Shown piece by piece: positions 7,799-17,723 of a DNA stretch of 64,000 nt; position 1 is the first letter of the stretch; each line of letters begins with the position of its first letter. The notes under the pieces were generated by a model. It had not been told where the DNA came from, made no database searches, and was given only the letters and a program-made list of their open reading frames with translations. The DNA is from Alloboseaceae bacterium BT-24-1. GTDB lineage: Bacteria; Pseudomonadota; Alphaproteobacteria; Rhizobiales; Beijerinckiaceae. The stretch is from NCBI GenBank assembly GCA_025846845.1, contig JAOYTL010000019.1:44398-108397 (forward strand). Reading direction: 5' to 3'. Position numbers and translations under genes: made by a program.

Positions 7799-10429
7799 TC
7801 AACTGTCGGGATGCCACGGCTCCGTGCGCAGCACATGGCCGCCCAGCCTGGCAAAGGCACGCTGGCGGCAGGAGAAGACGATGACCTGCTGGGCGCTGGC
7901 CTGGCGATGCAGCGCGTCGAACATCTTCTCGATGCGATCGTCGTCGGAATAGACCAGCGCATCGTCGAGGATGACGGGCGTGGGCTGTCCGCCCTTGGCG
8001 AGCAGCCGCGCGAAGGCGAGCCGCGTCAGGATCGCGAGCTGCTCGCGCATGCCGCCGCTGAGGACGCCGACCTGCTCGTCCTGGCCATTACGCCGCACCG
8101 AGCGCGGCAGCAGCGTGTCCTCGTCGAAGGTGACGCTGGCATCGTCGAACAGCAGGCCGAGCAGCGGACGCAGCTCCTGCAGCACCGGCGCGAAATAGTG
8201 ATCGCGCGCCTGCGAGCGCGCGGCTTCGAGCGCATCGCGCAGCCGGGTCAGGACGGCGACCTCGCGGGCGAGCACCGCAGTGCGCTGCTGCGCCAGCGCG
8301 AGCTTGTCGCGGGTTTCCTGCCAGGCTTCCTCGATCGCGGCTTCGGAGCGGGTCTGGATGCGACCATCGAGGCCGGCAGCCTCCTCGCGCAGTCGAGTGA
8401 TCTCCTCTCGCGCCGCGTCCACGACCGAGCGCAGGCGCTGATGGCGCGCTTCTGCCGCCGCGAGATCGATCCTGCGGGCCGCGAGCTCTTCGACCTGCTG
8501 CTGTGCGGCCCGCCAGGCGAGCTCCGTCTCATCATGCTCGGTTGACAGCCGCTCCTCGCGCCCGCGCCGTTCCGCCTCGGGCCCCAGGCTCTCGGCCAGC
8601 GCGGCGAGCGCGGAGGACAGCCCGGCGGCATGACGTTCCGCCTCGACCAAAGCGGAGGCGGAGGTTTCGGTCCGGGCCTGCGCCGCACGAGCCGCCTCGC
8701 GCATGGAACCGACGCGCGCCTCGACGGTGCCAAGCTGCCGGCGGGCCGCATCCAAATCAGCGGGCGCTTCGTTCGCGCTGGCCGCCTCGGTCTCCAGAAG
8801 TGCGATCTGCTCTCGCAGGCGCGCGAGCCCGCTTGGCGCGAGCAGCTGGAGGCGCCTGCGCCCCAGGTCGAGATCGGCCTTGAGGTCGCGCGCCTGTCCC
8901 TCGCGCAGGCGCGCCGCGGCGAGGCCGTCGACCTGAAGTTCGTCGAGCAGCGCCTGCCGCTTCGCCTGCGCCTTGGCGATGCTGTGGCTGTCCTCCTCGG
9001 CCTGCGGGGCCGTGACGGTCAGGCGGCCGATGGTGGCAATCTCGATCTGCGTCGTGCCGATGAGCGCCCGCTCCTCGGCTTGCGCAAGCGTCACGCCTGC
9101 GATCGAGATTCCGCCTTCCGCGCCGTCCGCGTAATCGATGCGCAAGTGCGGCGCCCGCGCCTCGGCCCTGGCCTGCAATTGCAGCAATTGACCTTCCGCC
9201 TGCTCCAGCTCGGCGATCTTGCTGGCGGGCAGGATAAGGCTCTTGAGGGTTGCCTCCATGCGCTCGATCTGCTCGCGGGTCGCCTGCGCTTCGCGCTCGC
9301 TGTCGCGGGCCGTGGCGAGCCGGTTCGCCGCCTCCTGTGCGCGCAAGGCCCGCTCCAGACGGGCGAGCAGGTCGCGCTGCTCGCGCTCCTCGCGTTCGGC
9401 GTTTTCCACCGCAGCCGCGGCCTCCCGCACGACGCCGGCGGCGCCCTGGTGGCGGGCGCGGGCAGCGTCGCGCTGCTGCGCGGCACCGGCCTCGGCCTCG
9501 CGAAGGTCGGCAAAACGGGCGAGCGCCTGCCGGAAGCCGGCGAGGGCTTGCTCGGCAGAGACGCGCCGGTTCAGTGCGAGGGCCGCCTTGCTCTCGGCTG
9601 CCTTGAGGGATTCCGCTTGTGCTTTGGCGGCCGACAGCTCCGCCTCGGCCTCCGCCAGCGCGGCCTGGCGCTCCCGCGCCGTCTCGGGCGTGTCGATTTC
9701 GGCGAGCCGCCCCCGGATCGCGCGGCGCCGGTCGAGCGCCGCGCGCAGATCGGCGACCTCGGCGCCGACCCGGCGCTCCTGTTCCGCCAATTGCTCGCTT
9801 TCGTCGATGGCGATGGCATAGGGACCGCCGGTCCTGGGCCTGCCGGTCGCCGTCACCAGCCGCAGCAGCTCTTCCTCGCAGACGGCGAGGGCTTCGGTCA
9901 TGCGCCGCCCGCCGGTCAGCGCCTCGACCTCGCCCTGGACCGAGGTCAGCACGGTTTCGCGCGCGCGCCGTTCCGTCTCGTCCTCGGCCTTGGCGCGCCG
10001 TTCGATGCCGGTCACGCCCTGGCGGACCCAGAGCAGGCCGGCCGGCCCGCTGATGCCTCCCTTCACCAGTGCGGCGATGAAGCGCTCGGCTTCGTCCGCC
10101 TGCGCGATCACGCGGCCGCTGTCGCGCTCGCGGACCTGGGCGCGGCGGCCGCCATAGAACTGCTTGGTCAGCCGGAAGGCGCCGTCGGCGGTGGTGAGGT
10201 CGGCCTCGACCAGCGGGTTGCCGCCGCTATAGGGCCGCAGCGCCTGGACGGCGCCGGGCGTGCCGGTATGAGGCTGGAAGAACAGCGCGTGCAGGGCGTC
10301 GAAGCAGGTCGACTTGCCATGCTCGTTGGCGGCGCAGAGCACGTTGATGCCATCGCCGATGTTCTCGATGCGCACGCCGCTGCCGGCGAAGCGGCGGACA
10401 TTGTGCAGGCGCAGGGCGGTCAGCTTCAT
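7799..10429 (-). CDS. YhaN-type SMC-like AAA ATPase (DNA repair, SbcC-like)
   Basis: This protein of about 876 residues starts at the ATG overlapping the upstream stop (TGATG at 10427-10431). The frame is open six codons further, but MKLTALRLHNVRRF is the typical opening of the family. The ATPase head is split: an N-terminal Walker A variant (ANEHGKST), and C-terminal ABC signature (LSGGMREQL) with Walker B (PVILDDALVYSDDD). Between them are several hundred residues of Ala/Glu/Arg-rich coiled coil. Such proteins work with a metallophosphoesterase partner on DNA ends, as SbcC does with SbcD and Rad50 with Mre11; the partner lies immediately upstream. The role here, in repair or defence, is inferred. 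Confidence 0.85.
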   Translation of the reverse strand: MKLTALRLHNVRRFAGSGVRIENIGDGINVLCAANEHGKSTCFDALHALFFQPHTGTPGAVQALRPYSGGNPLVEADLTTADGAFRLTKQFYGGRRAQVRERDSGRVIAQADEAERFIAALVKGGISGPAGLLWVRQGVTGIERRAKAEDETERRARETVLTSVQGEVEALTGGRRMTEALAVCEEELLRLVTATGRPRTGGPYAIAIDESEQLAEQERRVGAEVADLRAALDRRRAIRGRLAEIDTPETARERQAALAEAEAELSAAKAQAESLKAAESKAALALNRRVSAEQALAGFRQALARFADLREAEAGAAQQRDAARARHQGAAGVVREAAAAVENAEREEREQRDLLARLERALRAQEAANRLATARDSEREAQATREQIERMEATLKSLILPASKIAELEQAEGQLLQLQARAEARAPHLRIDYADGAEGGISIAGVTLAQAEERALIGTTQIEIATIGRLTVTAPQAEEDSHSIAKAQAKRQALLDELQVDGLAAARLREGQARDLKADLDLGRRRLQLLAPSGLARLREQIALLETEAASANEAPADLDAARRQLGTVEARVGSMREAARAAQARTETSASALVEAERHAAGLSSALAALAESLGPEAERRGREERLSTEHDETELAWRAAQQQVEELAARRIDLAAAEARHQRLRSVVDAAREEITRLREEAAGLDGRIQTRSEAAIEEAWQETRDKLALAQQRTAVLAREVAVLTRLRDALEAARSQARDHYFAPVLQELRPLLGLLFDDASVTFDEDTLLPRSVRRNGQDEQVGVLSGGMREQLAILTRLAFARLLAKGGQPTPVILDDALVYSDDDRIEKMFDALHRQASAQQVIVFSCRQRAFARLGGHVLRTEPWHPDS

Positions 10430-11550
10430 CAGGCGGCCGCCGCGCAATAGGAGAACAGGCGCATCAGCGCCTCGCGCGCCACCTCGCGCTCACTGGAGGA
10501 GCGGCCTTCGTCCCGGCTCTCGGCCAGCAGCGTCTCGGCGGCCTGGCGCAGGGCGCCGGCCCGGTCGATCTGGTCGAGATCCTCGCTCTCGCACTCGGTG
10601 ACCAGCTCCTGCGCCTCCAGCTGCAGCAGGGCGAATTCCGGTGCGATCGCCTTGAGATCGGCTTCCAGCCGAGCCCGCGCCGGCGGCCGCGTCCGGCCTG
10701 TTGCCAGGATGCGAAGAAGTGTCTGGCGGCGTGCGGGACCTATCGGGAGCAGCGCTGCCAGATGCGCACCGGGCTCCTCACCCGCCAGGCAGTCGAGCGC
10801 GAGCGTGCGCCAGTCGAACGATCCGGTCTCGACGGGCTCGATTGCGGGCGCGGCTCCGGCCGCGGGAATCGTGATCAGCAAGGCGCGGCCCGCCGCGTCG
10901 TGCTTGAATCGGTCCGGCTCCGGCGCGCCGCTGTACCAGGTGCGCGGTCCGATTCGCATCTGGCCGTGCCAGTCGCCGAGGGCGAGATAATCGAGCCCGG
11001 CGCGGGTAGCCCGATCGGGAGCGATGACGTCGCTCGCGCCGCCGTCTTCCGAGAAGCTCTGCACGGGGCCATGGGCGAGTCCGATCCGGACCGTGCCCGG
11101 CGAGGTCGCTGCCATATCCATCCATTCGGTGAGGTCGCGACCCGGCCGGCGCGTCGTGCACGGCGCCGGCAGCAGGACGACGTCGTCGGCGAGCGGGAAG
11201 GGAGCCGGCTCGGTCGCGAGAATGACATTGCCGGGCCGCGAGGTCGCAAGGCCGGCCCAGAGCGCTTCGGCGGCGAGCGAATCGTGATTGCCGGGCAGCA
11301 GGATCCAGCGCAGGCCGTCATGCCCTGCCATGGCAGCCAGTGCCTGGCGCTGCACGGCCGGGCTCGGCGTTTCCGTATCGAACACGTCGCCGGCAAGCAG
11401 GATCGTCTCCGCTCCGGCCGCGCGAGCCTGGGCCGCCAGCCGGTCGAGCACGGTATGGCGGGCCTCGCGCAGGCGCCCGCGCAACTCGTCCGGCATCGCA
11501 CCGAACGGCTTGCCGAGATGCAAATCGGCGCTGTGGAGGAAACGGAACAT
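10429..11550 (-). CDS. YhaO-type DNA exonuclease (SbcD/Mre11-like metallophosphoesterase)
   Basis: This 373-residue calcineurin-fold nuclease shows the metal-binding motifs in order: HSADLHLG near residue 7, AGDVFDT near 53, LPGNHDS near 85, then a histidine motif (GLAHGP) and GDWHG. It is the nuclease partner of the downstream SMC-like ATPase, with which it overlaps in a TGATG junction, so the pair is translationally coupled. Together they should form an Mre11-Rad50-like complex acting on DNA ends. The start is 10 bases after the stop of the giant helicase gene on the same strand, suggesting a three-gene unit. Confidence 0.85.
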   Translation of the reverse strand: MFRFLHSADLHLGKPFGAMPDELRGRLREARHTVLDRLAAQARAAGAETILLAGDVFDTETPSPAVQRQALAAMAGHDGLRWILLPGNHDSLAAEALWAGLATSRPGNVILATEPAPFPLADDVVLLPAPCTTRRPGRDLTEWMDMAATSPGTVRIGLAHGPVQSFSEDGGASDVIAPDRATRAGLDYLALGDWHGQMRIGPRTWYSGAPEPDRFKHDAAGRALLITIPAAGAAPAIEPVETGSFDWRTLALDCLAGEEPGAHLAALLPIGPARRQTLLRILATGRTRPPARARLEADLKAIAPEFALLQLEAQELVTECESEDLDQIDRAGALRQAAETLLAESRDEGRSSSEREVAREALMRLFSYCAAAA

Positions 11551-11560
11551 GCGATGCCTT

Positions 11561-14500
11561 CTACTTGCCGTCGCTGGGAGCCGTGGCTAGGTGGGTGGCT
11601 GAACGCTGCAAGGCCTCGTCCAGACGAGCTCTCGAGGTCACGGCCAGCCGCTCGACTCCCAGGAGGCGCGCTAGGGCGAGTGCCGGGTCGGTCTCTTCCA
11701 ACAGCGCGGGCTCGCTGACTGCAATGCTGGCAAGCTCGGCAAGCGGGATGTCTGGGATCGCGCGCCGCGCAGCGACATCCACCGGCGCACGATAGGGGTA
11801 GATTGGTGCAATCGTGCCTGGCCTCCAAAGGAAGGGGCCGCTCGACTCCTCAGTTCGCGGAAGGTCGCGCAGATGCAGGTCGATGCGCTCCCTGATCCGA
11901 GCGCCTGTCCGTAACCAGCCGTGCGCCCGCGCAATGCGCTGGGCCAGCACATCCGCGCGCAACGGCGCTTCGGCCTCCATCACCGCATCGACCATCCCAC
12001 GCAATGTGCCCCGATAGCCGAATTCGAAGAACTGGTCCGGATCAGCTCGGAATTGCGATAGGTCGGCTAAGCGATACCGTGCTCCACCGTGGGAGGGACT
12101 GGCCCCGACGTCTCCCTCCGTTCCGGACGCCACCCTGACGGATCCGGCGACTGGCGAGGCCATGACATCAGCGACAGGAGCAGCAGCCAAGACATCGTCC
12201 TGCAGCGATTGCGCGCGACCGTCGCGCACGGCGTCCTCGGTCGCTTCCTCGGACTCGGCAGCGTCTAGGTCGAGCTGACCGGCGTCGACCTGCTCGCCGA
12301 GTTCCCAGTGGAGTGCCTGGTCGGCCGTTTCCTGCGCTGCTCGCGCGCGACTGTCGGCGAGCAGGGCCTCGAGCGCGTCGTGCACCCGCTGCATCGCTCC
12401 GTTGGGGTCGAACCACCAATCCGTCGACCAGACACGGACGATGTTCCAGCCCAATCCCCTCAGTACCTGCTCGCGCACCTTGTCGCGGTCTCTTGCCGTC
12501 GCGGAGCTGTGATAGGTCGCGCCATCGCATTCGATGCCCGCGAGATAGGCACCGGCACGATCAGGATGCTTCACGCCGAGATCAACGCGGAACCCGGAGA
12601 TGCCCACCTGCGGCACGACCTGCCAGCCGAAGCGAGCGAGTTGCTCCGCGACCGCCTCCTCGAATGGGGATTCGAGCCCCCCAACTGATCCCTCATCCCG
12701 GGCCGGCAGCGCGATCGGACCGCGTTTCGCAAAGTCGAGGAACGTCTTGAGATGATGCACACCGACCGCCTTCGTCCGGCCCGTGTCGATGTCATCGGCG
12801 GCGAATCCGGAGTACACGACCAGCTCCTGTCGGGCGCGGGTCACGGCAACGTTGAGGCGCCGCTCGCCGCCGTCGCGGTTCAGGGCACCGAAGTCCATCG
12901 TTCGCTTGCCAGCCGCATCTTTCGAGAAGGTGATCGAAAACAGGATCACGTCGCGCTCATCGCCTTGAACGTTCTCGAGATTCTTCACGATCGTCGGCTC
13001 AATCCGATCTTCAGCAAAGAACCACTCGAGAGGGGGCTCGAGGCGGCGCGCCTCGTCCAGAAAGTCCTGAATCAGCGCCTGCTGCTGCGCGTTGAAGGTG
13101 ATGACCGCCAGCGTCGGCCGGCTCGCTTCCGGGAGGGCGAGCCACCCACGCATGCGCCGGAGGGCATCGTCGACGAGCTTGCGTGCTTCGGTGCGGTTGG
13201 TGCGCGTCTTGCCTCGATCGTAGACGCCGTCGACCGGCACGAGGCTTACGGCGCGATCCTCGACTGTCGGCGCTGGGAAGGTGATCAGGCGGTTTTGATA
13301 ATAGTGGGCGTTGGAGAAGGCGATTAGCGACTCGTTGCGGCTGCGATAGTGCCAGCGAAGGTCCCGCAGCGGGATGCCGGCGGCCTTGGCCTCGTCGAGG
13401 ATGCTCTCCAGGTCGCGCTCATGATCTTCGACCTCTTCGTCGTCCTCGTTGCGCCCGAAGAAATTGGTCGGCGGCAATTGGCGCGGATCGCCGACGATGA
13501 TCGTCTGCCGGCCGCGGGCAATCGCGCCCACCGCATCCCAGGTCGTGATCTGCGAGGCCTCGTCGAAGATCACCACATCGAAGAGCGCCTGGTTCGGCGG
13601 AAAGTACTGCGCGATCGACAGGGGCGACATAAGCATGCAGGGCGCGAGCTTGCCGAAGTTGCCCGGCATCGCGCCGATCATCTCGCGGATCGAGCGGCTC
13701 GGTCTCTGCAACTCCATCTGATGGCGCAGAAGGCCGAGTTCAGAGTTGCGCGGCACGCTCTGGATTGATGGCAGGCCGTGAGCCAGAGCGCTCACCACGC
13801 GGCTGGTCGCCTTGGCTCGGACGAGGTCATCAATTTCGCGGAACTCTTCGATCGCGTGCTCATGCTGGAACCGGCGGAAGTCGCGCAGCGTCGCGTCGGA
13901 ATCCAGCGCCAGAGGCAGCCACCAGCGCGCATAAGCGAGATCGAACGTCTCCCGCGTTTGATGTGGAGAAAGCACTCCGCTCTCCAGATCCTGGATCAAA
14001 GTGCTCAGGCCCTGCGCCTCGCCCAGCGCGCGGATGCGACACCAGCTCGTCCAGTTCCGTAGCAAATGGCGCGCGCTCGCGAGATCGCCTGTGAGCGACA
14101 TAAGCTCTGACAGGACTGTCACGCTATCTGACCGGACCGGAGACGATCCGGTCAGGGCAGAGAAGCGCGCCAGCGCCGCCAAAAAACTCTCGTGGGCTTC
14201 GCGATAAACGATCGCAGCGTGCCGGATCGGCTCAGCATCGCTGCCCGGTACCAAAATCGGCGCGACCATCTTCACGATGGCGCGGATGTCATCTGCGGCC
14301 CGCCCGAGGCGCAGAAGACTGTCGCGCAGCTTAGTCGCGCCGGTCAGATGGCGGGTGATCGCCGTCACGTCGGTGTCCAGGCCGGCAAAGCGTAGCGGTT
14401 TGCCGGCGAGCCCGTTAGTGTCGACGGATGTGTGGAGCCCCTGAAGTCGGCGCAGGATCGGCAGATCCTTGCCGGGGTTCGGCTGGCCGACAGTGGCATA

Positions 14501-17500
14501 GCTCTGCAGCAGCCTCTTCACCCGCCGGCGTCCGAGCCAGCTGCGTGGCCATATCGCGGCTTGGGCCTCGCGCCAGTCGCGCTCGAGGTCATCGACGGGA
14601 ACGCGTAGCACCGAGTCGCGGGCGAAGGTGGCGGAAAGTTCGGCTTCAGCAGCTCGGTAGGACGAGATCGAGCCCTCCAGCTCGGCGAGCGCCACCTTCA
14701 GGCGGCCGAAATCCGGATCGAACGCGATCCGCTGATCAGTGCCGGCGCTATCGTGTAGCGCGGCTGCGAGCACCGAAAATCGCTCCAGCTCCCCGGCCGA
14801 TGCATCGCCGCGCGCCGGTAGGCCGAGGTGCGGCAGCAACGCGGCGAGCGACGTTCGCAATGCCGAGATCGTTCCTACAAGCTCGCGCGCTTGCGCGAGC
14901 AGTTGCTCCTGCCAGGTAGAGGACCACTCGGGCGTATGCACGCATGCGAGAGCCGGCACGCGTTCGACCGCAGAGAAGACGCGGCCGATCTCGTCGGCGA
15001 GGTCGCCAAGGGCGCGACGCGCCTCATCGTCATGGGCATCGCGATGCGGCCAGCTCAGAATAGGCGCATAGTTCTCGCGATCCCGCAGTGCGATGCCGAG
15101 CGCGGTATAGGGCGTCAGCCCGTTTGGGTGCCGCTTGTGGAGCGCATCGACATAGGCGTTGAGCACGTCGCGCTTGAGCTTGAGCCGGCGGTTGATAGCA
15201 ACCCAATCCGACTGTGAGGCGGCGCGGCCTTTCTCCCATGAGTTTCTGAGCTGGGCCAGGAAGGACTTGCGGTCGGCCTTGTTCGAGTGGAGCTCCAGGC
15301 AATGGTCGCCAAGGCCATGCGCCTTGAGCCGGCGATGCACGACGTTGAGCGCCGCGGTCTTCTCGGCGACGAAGAGCACGGTCTTCCCCGATGCCAAGCA
15401 GTTCGCGATCATATTGGCGATTGTCTGGCTCTTGCCGGTGCCGGGAGGGCCGATGATTACGAAATCCCGCCCCTCGGCGGCCGCGACGCTCGCTGCAATC
15501 TGGGAGGAATCGGCCGGCAGGACCGACACGATGTCAGAAGGCTCGTAGCGCTGGTCCAGTTCCTGCTCGTCGATGAAATCACCGCCGAGGCCCGGAAAGG
15601 GTTGGTTCGGCGAATCGATCAGATGCCGGACAATCCGGTTCTCACGCAGTGAGTCGGTCCGCTCGACGAGATCCTTCCACATCAGGTACTTCGCGAACGA
15701 GAAGGTCGATAGCGCCGCGTCGTCGACCACCTCCATGCCGGGCACTTCGCGCACCGCCTGGCGCATCGCGCCGAGCAGACACGGCACGTCAATACCGTTC
15801 TCGTCTTGCGGCAGCTCGCCTGCGAATTGGGGTAACGGGAGGTCGAACTCGCGATCGAGGAACTGCAGCAACGTGGCGTTGAAACGCGGTTCGTCCTCGT
15901 GGAAGCGCAGCGAGAATTGCGAACTCGCACTGCGCCGGTCGAGCTTGACCGGCAGTAGCAATAGCGGCGCACGATAACTGCGTTCGTCGCTAGGTTTGCG
16001 CTTCCAGCGCAGGAAGCCAACCGCGAGAAACAATGTGTTTGCGCCGCCCTCGGCGAAATCATTGCGCACCTGACGATGAAGGTCGATCAGCCGCGCTTCA
16101 AGGTTCTTGGCCTCAAGCGGCGAAGCAAGCTCGCCGCGTCCGAGGGCATCTGCCGCGAATGTGCGGTGGAGGTCCTGGCCCCGGACTTCGCGGTAGAGCG
16201 CGGCGTCACGCTCACCGAGCGGATTGTGCTCGGGAAGCGAGATCAGCCGCATCGCGCTCCCCTCTGCGAGCCGATCCTCGAGATAGGCTACATCCGTGCA
16301 CAGAAACGGGATCGTCTTCTTCGAGTCGGGAAAGTTCAGCAGCCGGTTGCGCAGAGTGAGGTCGAGCAGCTTCTTCTGCCAGCGGTCGATCCGCCCGGCT
16401 GCAGTGGTCGGCTTGAGCTCGACAACCTCTGCCGGCAAGTCAATCGGCACTGTATCGATCGTGATCGGCAGGTCGATCTCGGCATCCTCGCTGTCAGCCG
16501 ATTGAGCGGGGGCATGGGAGGCGAGCGGCGTGATGCCACCGCTGCGGGAGCGATGCAGGTCGATCGCTGCCACGAAACCGGCTGCCTGCGTCTCCTCGAA
16601 GCGCGGCGCCACAAGCTGCCGTGCATGGTCGAGCGTAACCGGGGGCCTGTGCGTCACGCCCGTAGTCTCGAAGGCGACGAACTCGCGTGCGGCGATGGCC
16701 TTGCGGATCTCGGTGAGGTCTGTCTCGACCGCATTGGGAAGAGTCCGCTTCGTCAGCCACACTCCGACCGCTGCGTGATTCTGGAACAACAGCAGTGCTG
16801 AGTTGAGCCCGCAGCCTTCGAGAGCCGCGGCAAACAACAACGAGGTGTCGAGGCAGGTGGCCAGCCGGTCTTGCGCGACGGTCGAGGGGCGGCGGACTTT
16901 CTGCCCCCGCTGTTCGAAGCTCGCCGGAGGTTCAGCATAGTGCAGCTTCAGCCCAGCAATCGCAGAATAGACCGCTGCCGCGAGCAGCAGGCTCCGCTTG
17001 GGATCGTTCGATTGGTAACCGTCGAGGCCCGAGGGATGGCCATGTCCAGCCAAAGAGTCGGCGGCAGATCGCAGAATTTTCGCGATAGCCGGATCATTCG
17101 GGAGGACGAAGGCCGGCAAGAGTTGCGCCATGTCGGCGACGCCGCCCCATTCGTCGCGCGCGAGCAACCTTACCGGGAACCGGCTTTCGGCCAGGCACTG
17201 GTCCTTGGCGTAGAGGCGCAAAGTGATCTCGCCACGCTCCGCCTCATCCAGTCCAGCCAGGTAGCCTGCGTCAAGCTCGACCCGTCTGTCGCTGATGACG
17301 ATGCGGTCGCCTGGGACTAATCGATCGATCGTCCAGAGCTTGGGCCGCAAAAAGCCAGGCGTCGCCACCATGGCCAGCCGGCACTGTTCGAGGTGCCGGT
17401 CGGTCGGGTTTTCGATCGCAAGGGAGCGTAGAACCGGGATCGCGTTTTGGTAGGACGCGAAAGTGAAGCTTGCAGCAATGTCTGCGTCGATCTTGACCGA

Positions 17501-17554
17501 CGCCGGCACTTCACGGGCGCCGTTCGTCGTCTGCTCACTATCTCGATCTAGCAT
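11561..17554 (-). CDS. Giant DUF4011-SF1 helicase-Vsr-like nuclease-DUF3320 protein (Hhe-like defence candidate)
   Basis: This is a 1997-residue multidomain protein. An N-terminal region contains a transglutaminase-like segment (TCLDTSLLFAAALEGCG near 233-249, with the expected His in NHAAVGVWL). DUF4011 begins near 388 (RIDRWQKKLLDLTLRNRLLNF). The SF1 helicase has Walker A GPPGTGKSQT near 702, Walker B FDEASQI near 1324, and late motifs ALNRDGGERRLNVAVTRAR. A Vsr/MTES-type endonuclease lies near 1620-1740 (FRVDLGVKHP, GIECDGATYHSS, RVWSTDWW), and DUF3320 near 1825-1890. This layout matches that reported for the antiphage protein Hhe. It is intact. It starts 169 bases after the patatin gene on the same strand and is followed 10 bases later by the YhaO/YhaN pair. 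Confidence 0.85.
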   Translation of the reverse strand: MLDRDSEQTTNGAREVPASVKIDADIAASFTFASYQNAIPVLRSLAIENPTDRHLEQCRLAMVATPGFLRPKLWTIDRLVPGDRIVISDRRVELDAGYLAGLDEAERGEITLRLYAKDQCLAESRFPVRLLARDEWGGVADMAQLLPAFVLPNDPAIAKILRSAADSLAGHGHPSGLDGYQSNDPKRSLLLAAAVYSAIAGLKLHYAEPPASFEQRGQKVRRPSTVAQDRLATCLDTSLLFAAALEGCGLNSALLLFQNHAAVGVWLTKRTLPNAVETDLTEIRKAIAAREFVAFETTGVTHRPPVTLDHARQLVAPRFEETQAAGFVAAIDLHRSRSGGITPLASHAPAQSADSEDAEIDLPITIDTVPIDLPAEVVELKPTTAAGRIDRWQKKLLDLTLRNRLLNFPDSKKTIPFLCTDVAYLEDRLAEGSAMRLISLPEHNPLGERDAALYREVRGQDLHRTFAADALGRGELASPLEAKNLEARLIDLHRQVRNDFAEGGANTLFLAVGFLRWKRKPSDERSYRAPLLLLPVKLDRRSASSQFSLRFHEDEPRFNATLLQFLDREFDLPLPQFAGELPQDENGIDVPCLLGAMRQAVREVPGMEVVDDAALSTFSFAKYLMWKDLVERTDSLRENRIVRHLIDSPNQPFPGLGGDFIDEQELDQRYEPSDIVSVLPADSSQIAASVAAAEGRDFVIIGPPGTGKSQTIANMIANCLASGKTVLFVAEKTAALNVVHRRLKAHGLGDHCLELHSNKADRKSFLAQLRNSWEKGRAASQSDWVAINRRLKLKRDVLNAYVDALHKRHPNGLTPYTALGIALRDRENYAPILSWPHRDAHDDEARRALGDLADEIGRVFSAVERVPALACVHTPEWSSTWQEQLLAQARELVGTISALRTSLAALLPHLGLPARGDASAGELERFSVLAAALHDSAGTDQRIAFDPDFGRLKVALAELEGSISSYRAAEAELSATFARDSVLRVPVDDLERDWREAQAAIWPRSWLGRRRVKRLLQSYATVGQPNPGKDLPILRRLQGLHTSVDTNGLAGKPLRFAGLDTDVTAITRHLTGATKLRDSLLRLGRAADDIRAIVKMVAPILVPGSDAEPIRHAAIVYREAHESFLAALARFSALTGSSPVRSDSVTVLSELMSLTGDLASARHLLRNWTSWCRIRALGEAQGLSTLIQDLESGVLSPHQTRETFDLAYARWWLPLALDSDATLRDFRRFQHEHAIEEFREIDDLVRAKATSRVVSALAHGLPSIQSVPRNSELGLLRHQMELQRPSRSIREMIGAMPGNFGKLAPCMLMSPLSIAQYFPPNQALFDVVIFDEASQITTWDAVGAIARGRQTIIVGDPRQLPPTNFFGRNEDDEEVEDHERDLESILDEAKAAGIPLRDLRWHYRSRNESLIAFSNAHYYQNRLITFPAPTVEDRAVSLVPVDGVYDRGKTRTNRTEARKLVDDALRRMRGWLALPEASRPTLAVITFNAQQQALIQDFLDEARRLEPPLEWFFAEDRIEPTIVKNLENVQGDERDVILFSITFSKDAAGKRTMDFGALNRDGGERRLNVAVTRARQELVVYSGFAADDIDTGRTKAVGVHHLKTFLDFAKRGPIALPARDEGSVGGLESPFEEAVAEQLARFGWQVVPQVGISGFRVDLGVKHPDRAGAYLAGIECDGATYHSSATARDRDKVREQVLRGLGWNIVRVWSTDWWFDPNGAMQRVHDALEALLADSRARAAQETADQALHWELGEQVDAGQLDLDAAESEEATEDAVRDGRAQSLQDDVLAAAPVADVMASPVAGSVRVASGTEGDVGASPSHGGARYRLADLSQFRADPDQFFEFGYRGTLRGMVDAVMEAEAPLRADVLAQRIARAHGWLRTGARIRERIDLHLRDLPRTEESSGPFLWRPGTIAPIYPYRAPVDVAARRAIPDIPLAELASIAVSEPALLEETDPALALARLLGVERLAVTSRARLDEALQRSATHLATAPSDGK

Positions 17555-17723
17555 TTCTTCACCCCAGCAGGGTCAAGATAGAACCTGAAGTTGCAACATG
17601 CCAAGCGGCACAGGCGTTTCTCGCTTCGTTCCGAACCGCGGACGTTCGGTCAGTTGACGCGCATGATTGAACACGCTCGTCGCGTTGGCAGGTGCAAGCT
17701 GCACTTCGATGGCCGTGTTAGTT

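Noticed and set aside
8630..10450. 606-codon plus-strand frame
   Set aside because: It lies antisense to the YhaN-like coiled-coil gene; its Arg/Gly/Leu-rich product is typical of shadows of high-GC coding DNA.
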